From contig JAWUZG010000160.1 in the NCBI GenBank assembly GCA_036785705.1, forward strand, positions 660,519-724,518: a stretch of 64,000 bases of DNA, in the 5' to 3' direction. This stretch comes from Acanthornis magna. Lineage: Eukaryota > Chordata > Aves > Passeriformes > Acanthizidae. Below the pieces are notes generated by a model. The model was not told the origin of the DNA, did no database searches, and was given only the letters and a program-made list of their open reading frames with translations. This document shows positions 31,401 through 40,400 of the stretch, in pieces. Both the position numbers and the translations under genes were made by a program. Each line of letters starts with the position of its first letter. Positions within the stretch are counted from its first letter, which is position 1.

Positions 31401-34400
31401 CCTCCACCGAGCCTAGGGACATCCAGGGGCTGGGAATGAAGGGGACATTCAAGGGTTGGGAAGGGGGGGACACGGGGACATCTGGGGGGCTGGGAATGGT
31501 GGGGACATCCTAGGGTTGGGAATGTTGGGGACACAGATTCTCCTGCATGTGGCCACCACTGAGCCTGGGGACATTCAAGGGTTGGGAATGTTGGGGACAC
31601 AGGGGGGCCACGGGGACATCTAGGGGATTTGGAATGTTGGGGACACAGGGACATCTGGGGGTTGGGAACACTGGGGACACAGATTTTCCTGCATGTGGCC
31701 ACCACCGAGCCTGGGGACATCCAAGGGTTGGAAATGGTGAGGACATCTGGGGACATCCCGGGGATTGGGACAGAAGGGGACAAAGGGATATTTGGGGGAT
31801 TGGGAATGTTGGGGACACAGATTTTCCTGTACGTGGCCACCAAAGGTCCTGGGGACATCCAGAGGGTTGGGAATCTTGGGGACACAGGGGGACACAGGGA
31901 CTTCGGGAGGGTTCGGAATGTTGGGGACACAGGGACTGGGGATCCAAGGGACATGGGGGTGACACAGGGTGCCACAGGGTGACAGGGGGGTGACACAGGG
32001 ACATGCAGGGGGTCAGGAATGGCAGGGACACAGGGATCGGGGATCCAAAGGACACAGAGGTGACACTTGGTGACACAGGGTGACATGGGGTGACACAGGT
32101 GACACCGGGTGACCCGGGGGTGACATAGGGTGACATATGGTGACGTGGAGTGACACAGGGTGACACAAGGTGACACGGGTGACACAGGGGTGACAGAGGG
32201 ACATTCAGGGGATGCTGGTGACACGGATTGGGGATCCAGAGGACACACAGTGACACAGGGTGACACATGTTGATACAGGGTGACACAGGTGACACAGGGG
32301 AGACACGGGTGACATGGGTGACACAGGTGACACACAGTGACACAGGTGACACAGTGACACAGGTGGCACACAGTGACACAGGTGACACGGTGACACAGGT
32401 GACACGGGTGACATGGACTGACTCAGGGTGACACGGGTGACACACAGTGACACAGGGTGACACATGTTGATACAGGGTGACACAGGTGACACAGGGGAGA
32501 CACGGGTGACATGGAGTGACTCAGGGTGACACAGGTGACACAGGGAGGGTCAGAGGGCCGTGTCCCACCAGCGCTGTCCAGCACGATGTGGCAGTTGTAG
32601 ATTCGCCCTGTGCTGTCCCAGTCGTCCCCGCGCTCGTGGAAACCCCCGAGGGACAGCCACACGCCACACTCCCTGGGGACACACAGGGGACAGTGTCACT
32701 CCCTGGGGACACAGGGGACAGTGTCACACTCCCGAGGGACAGCCACACGCCACACTCCCTGGGGACACAGGGGACAGTGTCACACTCCCGAGGGACAGCC
32801 ACACGCCACACTCCCTGGGGACACAGGGGACAGTGTCACACTCCCGAGGGACAGCCACACGCCACACTCCCTGGGGACACAGGGGACAGTGTCACACTCC
32901 CTGGGGACACAGGGGACAGTGTCACACTCCCCGGGGACACAGGGACACATGTCACACTCCTTGGGGACACAGGGGACAGTGTCACACTCCCCGGGGACAC
33001 AGGGGACAGTGTCACACTCCCTGGGGACACATGTCACACTCCCTGGGGACCCACAGGGACACTCAGTCACATTCCTTGAGGACACACAAGTCACATCACA
33101 TTCCCTGGGGACACACGTGGCACACCTTGGCCTTGTCCCCAGCCCTGTCCCTGTGTCCCCAACTCCACCTCTCCCTGTCCCCATTCCTAACCCTGTCCCT
33201 TTTCCCTGTCCCTGTCCTTGTCCCTGTCCCCATCCCTGTCCCCATCCCCGTTCCCACTGTCCCCATGGCAGTGCCCTTCCTGCGCCCATGTCCCCATCCC
33301 TGTCCCCAGGTGTCCCCCTGCCACCTCCCAGGTGTGCCCAGCTGTCCCCAAGTGCCCCTGGGTTCCCCTCTAGAGTCCCCAGGTGTCCCCAAGTGCCCCT
33401 AACTGCCCCCAAGTTACCCCCTAGAGTCCCCACCTGTCCCCAGGTGCTCCCTGCCACCTCCTAGGTGTCCCCAAGTGCCCCTAAGTTCCCCCTTGAGCTC
33501 CCAGGTGCTCCCCTGCCACCTCCCAGGTGTGTCCAAGTGTCCCCGAGTGTCCCCAACTCCCCCCAAGCTCCCCCCCAGGAGTCCCCAGCTGTCCCCAGGT
33601 GTCCTCCTGCCACCTCCCAGGTGTGTCCAGATGTCCCCAAGTGCCCCCAAGCTCCCCCCTAGAGCCCCCAGCTGTCCCCCTGCCACCTCCCAGGTGTGTC
33701 CAGGTGTCTCCAAGTGCCCCTGGCTTCCCCCCCAGCTGTCCCCAAGTTCCCCCCTAGAGCCCCCAGCTGTCCCCAGGTGTCCCCAAGTTCCCCCCTAGAG
33801 CCCCCAGGTGTCCCCAAGTGCCCCCCTAGCTGTCCCCAGCTGTCCCCAGGTGCCTCCCCCCCACCTCGCAGCCATCCCCAGGTGTCCCCAGGTGTCCCAG
33901 CTGTCCCCAAGTTCCCCCCTAGAGCCCCCAGCTGTCCCCAGGTGTCCCCAAGTTCCCCCCCAGCTGTCCCCAGGTGCCTCCCCCCCCACCTCGCAGCCGT
34001 CCCCAGCTGTCCCCAGCTGTCCCCAGGTGTCCCCAGCCGTCCCCAGGTGCTCCCAGCCGTCCCCAGCCATCCCCAGCCGTCCCCAGCCGTCCCCAGGTGT
34101 CCCCAGGTGTCCCCAGATGCCGCACCTGGCCAGCTGGCGGTAGCGCCCCACGATGTCCCCGCCGAGGGGCTCGGCCAGCGCCAGGCTCTGCTGGGGACTG
34201 TCCCCGATGAAGTCGAAGCCCTCGGGCAGGAACACAGCCCTGGCCCCCAGCGCCACCGCCTGCCGCACCAGCGCCGAGCACTGCTGCCAGTTGTGCTCCT
34301 TGTCCGCCCGCGACGTCACCTGCGCCACCGCCACCAGCGGGCCTGCCTCTGGGGACACTGCCGGCGCTGGGGACACTGCCGGCTCCGGGGGCGCTGCCAT

Positions 34401-36038
34401 GGCCGGGGGGCTGCGGGGAGGGGACATTGAGGGGGTCCCCATGGGGACTAGGGACACCACCATACACGGGGAAACCACCCCCCTCGGGGACATTGCTGGG
34501 CCCAGGGACACTGCCATGGCCAGGGGGCTGCAGGGAGGGGACACACAGAGGGACTGGGGACACCTCATGGGGCCTGGGGACACTGCTGGGCCTGGGGACA
34601 CTGCCATGGCTGGGGGGCTGTGGGGAGGGGACACAGAAAGGGACTGGGGACACTGTTGGGTGTGGGGACACTGCTGGCTCCAGGGGCGCTGCCATGGCCG
34701 GGGGGCTGCGGGGAGGGGACACACAAAGGGACTGGGGACACTGCTGGGCCTGGGGACACTGCTGGGCCTGGGGACACTGCTAGGCCTGGGGACACTGCTG
34801 GGCCTGCGGACACCACTGGGCCTGGGGACACTGCTGGGCCTGGGGACACCACTGGGCCTGGGGACACTGCTGGGCCTGGGGACACTGCTGGGCCTGGGGA
34901 CACCACTGGGCCTGGGGACACTGCCATGGCCGGGGGGCTGCGGGGAGGGGACACTGTGGGGACACACAGAGGGACTGGGGACACCTCATGGGGACTGAGG
35001 ACACTTCACGGGGACTGGGGACACTGCCGGGCCTGGGGACACTACTGGGTCTGGGGACATACAAAGGGTCTGGGGGTGCTCCCATGGCCGGGGGGCTGTG
35101 GGGAGGGGACACTGTGGGGACACACAAAGAGACTGGGGACACCTCATGGGGACTGGGGACGCTGCCGTGGCCAGGGAGCTGCGGGGAGGGGACATTGTGG
35201 GGACCACAGAGAGACTGGGGACACCTCACTGGGACTGGGAGGCACTGCCAGGCCCGGGGACACTGCCGTGGCCACAGGGAGGGGACACTGTGGAGGACCT
35301 CACAGGGACTGGGGACAGCGCCATGACCATCGGGCGGCAGGGAAGGCACGGGACACTGTGGGGACCACAAAGGGACAAGGGACACTGCCACAACCACGGG
35401 ATTGTGGGGAGGTGACACCGTGAGAAACCTCAGAGGGACTGGGGGACACCATCGTCCCCAGGGACACCACCGGGCCTGGGGACACCGCCATGGCCAGGGG
35501 GCTGTGGGGAGGGGACACCATAGGGGACCTCAGAGGGGCTGGGGACATCACAATGGGGACTGGGACACTGCCATGGCCAGGGGGCTGCAGGGAGGGGACA
35601 CTGTGGGGACCTCACTGGAACTGGGGGTGACCTCAGAGGGACTGGGGACACCCCCTGGGGTCACCTCAGAGGGACTGGGGACACCCCCTGGGGTCACCTC
35701 AGAGGGACTGGGGACACCCCCTGGGGCCCAGGGTCACCCCACGGGGTCTGGGGACACCTCCTAGGTCACCCCACAAAGACTGGGGTCACCCATGGGGACA
35801 CCCCAGGGTCACCTCAAAGGGACTGGGGACACCCATGGGGACACCCCAGGGTCACCTCAAAGGGACTGGGGTCACCCCCAGGGTCCCCCGTGGGAACTGG
35901 GACACCCCCGTGTCACAGCTCGGGTCCCCCCCAGGGTTTTTGGGGTCCCCCCGGTACCTGCCCGCGGTGCTGGAGCTGTGGGGAGCTCTCGGGGGTCTCA
36001 GGGGACAGCACAGCAGGGCCCGGGGGGCCACCCTCAGC
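28162..36038 (-). CDS. NIT1: NIT1, nitrilase-family deaminated glutathione amidase
   Basis: Seen on the minus strand: exons 36,038-35,958 (presequence-like), 34,410-34,126, 32,672-32,569, 30,856-30,723, 29,904-29,779 and 28,416-28,162. From the ATG at 34,400 the joined frame is open for 297 residues; the cytosolic human form is about 291. The nitrilase catalytic triad is visible: Glu60 in FLPEGFDF, Lys135 in [11 protein letters not shown] and Cys177 in [10 protein letters not shown]. Known function: hydrolyses deaminated glutathione, a metabolite-repair reaction in cytosol and mitochondria. Context: it shares a bidirectional promoter with PFDN2 and runs tail to tail towards DEDD, as in human. 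Odd: the C-terminus ends YGELR instead of the longer mammalian tail, the stop lies inside a tandem-repeat unit, and no AUG is found upstream of the presequence-like exon. No frameshift is seen. Confidence 0.95.
28421..28980. repeat. Minisatellite, unit about 30 bp, in the last NIT1 intron
   Basis: Units are GAGGGGACAGGGACAGGAGT then GTCAC. Near 28,975-29,000, GCACAGGCACACAGCAGCACCTG resembles the exon 7 acceptor edge at 28,400-28,420, suggesting one exon-edge copy. Confidence 0.88.
29025..29775. repeat. Minisatellite, unit about 20 bp
   Basis: Units are CCAACCCCAGCACTGTCCCC with CCAGC/CCACC variants. A longer TTCCCCTCACTTCCCATGAG block at 29,195 and 29,538 resembles the exon 6 donor edge (CCCCTCACCTCCCAGTG). 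Confidence 0.9.
29779..29904 (-). CDS. NIT1: NIT1 exon with catalytic Cys
   Basis: Minus strand: acceptor CCCCAG then GTGGGGCTGGCC. It codes [15 protein letters not shown], containing the nucleophilic Cys, then EILTFPSAF and AAHWE. The donor GTGAGG is at 29,778, phase 0. Confidence 0.95.
29905..30400 (-). repeat. Two extra copies of the NIT1 exon 6 5' edge
   Basis: About 45 bp of exon 6 plus its acceptor (plus strand GACAGCTCCGGGAAACGCAG to GGCCAGCCCCAGCTGGGGAC) recurs at 30,068-30,120 and 30,253-30,310. Spacers are ACAGCCCTGGGACACTCGGG. Both copies keep an AG acceptor. Confidence 0.92.
30401..30722 (-). repeat. Two extra copies of the NIT1 exon 5 3' edge with donor
   Basis: Plus-strand ACCTTGCCCACGGGGGTGTC and following bases, the end of exon 5 with its GTATG donor, recur near 30,427 and 30,610. 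Spacers are GACACTGAGGGGACACTGAG. Confidence 0.9.
30723..30856 (-). CDS. NIT1: NIT1 exon with catalytic Lys
   Basis: Minus strand: acceptor CCCCAG then GCGCGGTGG. It codes [20 protein letters not shown], with the catalytic Lys in YRK, on to [10 protein letters not shown]. The donor GTATGT is at 30,722, phase 0. Confidence 0.94.
30857..31930 (-). repeat. Array with copies of the NIT1 exon 5 5' edge
   Basis: Plus-strand ACGTGGCCACCACCGAGCCTGGGGA-type blocks (minus: acceptor then the GAVVATYRK edge) recur near 31,330, 31,390, 31,540, 31,690 and 31,830. Spacer units are GGGGACATCCAGGGGTTGGG and GGAATGTTGGGGACACAG. Confidence 0.9.
31931..32568. repeat. Short GGTGACACA repeats
   Basis: Eight-to-ten-base units GGTGACACA, GGGTGACAT and GTGACACGG fill the intron up to the exon 4 donor. 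A block of about 100 bp near 32,250-32,330 recurs at 32,430-32,510. Confidence 0.88.
32569..32672 (-). CDS. NIT1: NIT1 exon coding [14 protein letters not shown]
   Basis: Minus strand: acceptor CCCCAG followed by GGAGTGTGG; the first base completes an Arg codon. It codes [19 protein letters not shown] and [11 protein letters not shown]. The donor GTGGGA is at 32,568, phase 1. Confidence 0.93.
32673..33120 (-). repeat. Array of copies of the NIT1 exon 4 acceptor and 5' edge
   Basis: Plus-strand GAGGGACAGCCACACGCCAC then ACTCCCTGGGGACACAGG occurs at 32,648 (real), 32,734, 32,790 and 32,847. Shorter CACACTCCCTGGGGACACAG units follow to 33,060. On the minus strand each keeps CCCCAG followed by GGAGTGTG. 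Confidence 0.93.
33121..34120. repeat. C-rich minisatellite in NIT1 intron
   Basis: Units combine AGCTGTCCCCAGGTGTCCCC, AAGTTCCCCCCTAGAGCCCC and CTGCCACCTCCCAGGTGTG. They become simple CCGTCCCCAGC repeats near the exon 3 donor. Confidence 0.88.
34126..34410 (-). CDS. NIT1: NIT1 exon with cytosolic start codon and catalytic Glu
   Basis: Minus strand: the acceptor CCCGCAG ends at 34,411 and the ATG is at 34,400-34,398 in a GCCATGG context. It codes [30 protein letters not shown], then [12 protein letters not shown] with the catalytic Glu, to RYRQLA. The donor GTGCGG is at 34,125, phase 2. Confidence 0.93.
34411..35660 (-). repeat. Array of copies of the NIT1 start-codon exon 5' edge
   Basis: Plus-strand TGCCATGGCCGGGGGGCTGC followed by GGGGAGGGGACA (minus: acceptor CCCCGCAG, leader, and in most copies an intact ATG) recurs about nine times, near 34,517, 34,604, 34,690, 34,925, 35,082, 35,166, 35,490 and 35,570. 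Spacers are CTGGGCCTGGGGACACTG and CACAGAGGGACTGGGGACAC. Confidence 0.92.
35661..35900. repeat. Minisatellite, unit about 37 bp
   Basis: Units are GGGACTGGGGACACCCCCTG then GGGTCACCTCAGA, adjoining the NIT1 presequence-like exon. Confidence 0.88.
35958..36038 (-). CDS. NIT1: NIT1 presequence-like exon (mitochondrial isoform)
   Basis: Minus strand: acceptor CAG just above 36,038 and donor GTACCG at 35,957. In phase with the next exon it reads [20 protein letters not shown], then a Ser-rich stretch and [11 protein letters not shown]. It is arginine-rich with no acidic residues, resembling the human RPPHRFLSLLCPG leader in place and character. No ATG precedes it within the exon. Confidence 0.65.
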
Positions 36039-36059
36039 CTGTGGGGAGGGGACACCCCA

Positions 36060-37090
36060 AATTGGGGACGGGTCACACAGTTGGGGGGACCCTGAACCCC
36101 CAAACCTGCCCCAAATACCCCCAAAGTGCCCCAAATACCCCCAAAGTGCCCCAAATACTCCCCAAAGTGCCCCTGAACCCCCAAACTGCCCCAAACACCC
36201 CCAAACTGCCCCTGAACCCCCAAACTGCCCCTGAACCCCCAAAACTGCCCCTGAACCCCCAAACTGCCCAAATAACCCCAAACTGCCCCAAATACCCCCA
36301 AAGTGCCCCATAACCCCCAAAACTGCCCAAATACCCCCAAACTGCCCCAAATAACCCCCAAAACTGCCCAAATACCCCCAAAGTGCCCCAGGTGTGACCC
36401 CAAATTGACCCCAGCCCCCCCAAATGCCCTCAGCTCCCCCAGCTGCCCCAATTTGGATCCCAAAGTACCCTAACCCCCCCAAACTGCCTCAAATACCCCC
36501 AAAACTGCCCCGAGACCCCTGAACTGGCCCAAGAACCCCACAAGAACCCCCAAATACCCCCCAAAAGTGCCCCAAACACCCCCAACCTCCCCCCAAGTGC
36601 CCCAATTTGGATCCCAAAGTACCCCAGCCACCCCAAGACCCCCCAAAACTGCCCCGAGACCCCTGAGATGGCCCAAGAACCCCCCAAGACCCCCCAAACT
36701 GCCTCAAATACCCCCAAAACTGCCCCAAGACCCCTGAGATGGCCCAAGAACCCCCCAAGACCCCCCCAAATAGCCCCAAAACTGCCCCACTTCAGATCCC
36801 AAAGTACCCCAGGCCTCCCCAAAACTGCCCTAAGATCCCCCAAACTGCCTCCAGCACCCCCCAGCTGGCCAAAGATCCCCCCAACACCCCAAAACTGCCC
36901 CCAAAATGTCCCAAATACTCCCAACCTCCCCCCAGCCTCTCCCCCCAAATGCCCCAAAGTATCCCAAAGTACTCCAGCCACCCCAAACTGCCCCAAACTT
37001 CTCCCAACACTCCCCAAACTGCTCCCAGCACCCCAAAACTCCCCCACACCCCTGAAAAACTCCCCCCAGCCCCCCAATCACCCCCCAACC
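36060..37090. repeat. C/A-rich minisatellite, units of about 13-25 bp
   Basis: Units CCCCAAACTGCCCCAAATAC and ACCCCCAAAGTGCC fill the first NIT1 intron. Longer duplicated blocks lie near 36,470-36,800. Confidence 0.9.
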
Positions 37091-37259
37091 TGCCCCCAGC
37101 CCCCCCGATCCCCAAATTCCCCGCACCTCCGCCCTCTCCCCACCCCCAAATCCCCTCCTGCGCTCCCCTTTTTCCCCGATTTCCCCGTTTTTCGCCCCAT
37201 TCCCGTACATTCCCCGCCGGAGGCAGCGCGGGCAAAGTCCCCCCCTCAGGCCCTGCCCG

Positions 37260-37400
37260 CACTCAAGATGGCGCCTCTCCCGCCTCACCCGAGTCAAAGA
37301 TGGCGGCCGGAAGTTGCGGGTCCGTTTCCGGTCGGGACCGGAAGTGACTGCCCCGTTTCCGGTCGGGACCGGAAGAGGCGGAGCCGCGCGGGAAAAGATG
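37260..37400. promoter_or_regulatory. Bidirectional NIT1/PFDN2 promoter
   Basis: Between divergent genes, this block is CpG-dense and non-repetitive. CCGGAAGT (ETS type) occurs at 37,307 and 37,338, with a CCGGAAG at 37,369. AAGATGGCG elements (YY1 type) occur at 37,265, 37,297 and at the PFDN2 start codon. A 31-bp unit containing TTTCCGGTCGGGACCGGAAG is tandemly doubled at 37,324-37,375. On the minus strand CTCGG|GTGAGG at 37,289/37,288 is a plausible donor for a non-coding NIT1 exon 1. No TATA box is seen. Confidence 0.75.
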
Positions 37401-37460
37401 GCGGAGCCGGGGAAGGGGCGAGGGACGGCCCCGGCGGGGAAAGGGCTGACTGCGGAACAG
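37398..37460 (+). CDS. PFDN2: PFDN2 exon 1
   Basis: The ATG at 37,398 sits in AAAAGATGGCGG, so the start codon overlaps a YY1-type AAGATGGCGG element. It codes MAEPGKGRGTAPAGKGLTAE plus Gln. The donor GTCAGG is at 37,461, phase 0. Confidence 0.93.
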
Positions 37461-40400
37461 GTCAGGGAGAAAAAGGGAACTGGGGAGGGGTCTGGGACTG
37501 GGGGTGCATGGGGGATAAGGGAGGGGAGTCTTTAGGGCTGTGGGGGAAACCGGAGGGGGACCTGGGCCTGAGGGGATGGTGGCGAATGAGGAGGGGTCTC
37601 TGGGGCTGAGGGGAGGAGTTGGGGAGGGGGCGCTGGGGAGGAGTCCCTGATACCGGGGGGGCGTTAGGGAATGAACGGGGGGTCCCTGGGACCGGGGGGG
37701 GGCATCGAGGGGGCTCCTTGGCCTTGGGAGGGGTCCCTGATACCGGGGAGGGGTCTCTGGTACCGGGAGGGGTCTCTGGTACCAGGGAGTGGTCCTTGGT
37801 AACGCGGAGGGGCTGGGGAGTGAGGGAGGGGTCCCTGATACCGGGGAGGGGTCTCTGGTACCGGGGAGGGGCTGGGGAGTGAGGGAGGGTCTCTGGGACT
37901 GAGGGAGGGGGCACCGGCGGGGGGTCCCTGGTCTTGGGAGGGGTCTTTGGGGCCGGAGGGAGGTCCCTGATACCGGGGTGGTCTCTGGGATGGGGGGGAG
38001 GGGGAGCTGGGGAAGGAGGGGGTCTCTGGAACCGAGGGGGGTAAATTGGGGAGGGGGCACCGGAGGGGGGTCCTGGGCCTTGGAAGGGGTCCCTGGGACC
38101 GGGAGGGGCTGGGGAATGAGGGGGGGGTCCCTGAGACCGGGGAGGGGTCTCTGGGATCGGGGGGGGGTTCTCTGATACGGGGGGGGGGTGGTACCTGACT
38201 TGGGGAGTGGTCTGTGGGACTGGGGAATGAGGAGGGGTCTCTGGGATCGGGGTCTGGGAATGAGGAGGGGTCCCTGGGATCAGGGAATGAGGAGGGGGCT
38301 CTGGAATCGGGGTCTGGGAATGAGGAGGGGGCTCTGGGACTGGGGAGTGAGGAGGGGCCTGTGGAACCAGGGTCTGGGGAATGAGGAGGGGTCTGTGGGA
38401 TTGGGAAATGAGGAGGGGTCTCTGGGACTGGGGAATGAGGAGGGGGCTCTGGGACTGGGGAATGAGGAGGGGTCTCTGGGATCAGGGTGGGGGTCCCTGG
38501 CACAGGGGGGTCGTGTCCCAGTTTATCCCAACCCCAGGGCTCTTCCCATGTCCCCCGTGGGGTCCCTGCCCCATCCTGGGTGTCCTTCTCCTATCCCGGG
38601 GGTCCCATTCCCACCCCGGGGGTCTCCCGGGGGTCCCAGTGGGATCAGACCCCAATCCTGGGGATCCCACCCCAATCCCAGGGGTCTGCTGGGGCCCCAG
38701 TGGGATCCCCCCACCCCTGAGGGTCTCCTGGTGAGTCCAGTTGGATCCCAGCCCCATCCCAGGAGTGTCCCCCTGTCCCCAGTGGGATTGCACCCAAATC
38801 CCAGGAGTGTCCCCAGTGTGATCCCACCCAATCCTGAGAGTGTCCCCATGTCCCCAGTGAGTTCCCACAGCCATCTCTGCATTCTGTCCCTGTGTCCAGT
38901 GGGATCCTATCCTAATCCTAGGAGTGTCCCCATGTCCCAAATAGGATCCCATCCTTATCCCGGGAGTGTCCCCATGTCCCCAATGGGATCCCATCCTTAT
39001 CCCGGGGGTATCCCCCTGTCGCCCGTGGGATCCCACCCCAATCCTGGGACTGTCCCTGTGTCCCCAGTGAGTTCCCACAGCCATCCCAGGAGTGTCCCCA
39101 TGTCCCCAGTGGGATCCTATCCTTATTTTGGGAGTGTCCCCATGTCCCCAGTGGGATCCCATCCCAATCCCGGCAGTGTCCCCATGTCCCCAATGGGATC
39201 TCACCCCAATCCCGGCAGTGTCCCCAGTGTGATTCCACCCAATCCTGAGAGTGTCCCCATGTCCCCAGTGAGTTCCTACAGCCATGCCTGCATTTTGTCC
39301 CTGTCCCCAATGGGATCCAACCCCAGTCTCGGGGGTCTCACGGTGCCCCCAGTGGGATCCCACCCCAATCCTGGGGATCCCATCCTTATCCCAGGGGTAT
39401 CCCCCTGTCACCCGTGGGATCCCACCCAATCCCAAGAGTGTCCCTGTGTCCCCAGTGGGATCCCATCCCCATCCCGGGAGTGTCCCCGTGTCCCCAGTGA
39501 GTTCCTGCAGCCATCCCGGGAGTGTCCCCATGTCCCTAGTGGGATCCTACCCCAATCCCAGGAGTGTCCCCATGTCCCCAGATGGATCCCACCCCAATCC
39601 CGGCAGTGTCCCCATGTCCCCAGATGGATCCCACCCCAATCCTGTCAGTGTCCCCGTGTCCCCAGGGAGCTCCCACGCCCGTCCCTGCATTCTGTCCCTG
39701 TCCCCAGTGGGATCCACCCCCACTCCGAGGGTCTCACGGTGCCCCCATTGGGATCCTGCCCCCACCCCACGGTGTCAGTGCCATTCCCACAGACTGGATC
39801 CTGATTTATCCCAATCCCAGGGCTCTCCTCCTGCCCCAGGGGTTTCCCACCCCAGTTGCAGCTCTCCAATCCCAGTTTATCCCAGCCCCAGCTCTCCAAT
39901 CCCAGTTTATCCCAGTCCCAGCTCTCCAATCCCAGTTTATCCCAGTCCCAGCTCTCCAATCCCAGTTTATCCCAGTCCCAGCTCTCCAATCCCAGTTTAT
40001 CCCAGTCCCACAGGTCGTATCCCAGTTTATTCCATTTCTCCAGTGGTGTCCCACCCCAATCCAGATTTCCAATCCCAGTTTATCCCAATCCCAGGGATGG
40101 AATGTCCCCATGCCCCCGATGAGATCCCACCCCAATCCTGGTTTCCAATCCCAGTTGATCCCCGTCCCACCCCAATCCCAGTTGATCCCAGTCTGATGTC
40201 TCCAATCCCAGTTGATCCCAGGCTCATCCCCATCCTGGGTCTCCAATCCCAGTTGATCCCAGGCTGAGGTCTCCAATCCCAGTTGATCCCAGGCTCATCC
40301 CAATCCTGGATCTCCAATCCCAGTTGATCCCAGTCCGAGCTCTCTAATCCCAGTTGATCCCAGTCCGAGCTCTCTAATCCCAGTTGATCCCAGTCCCACT

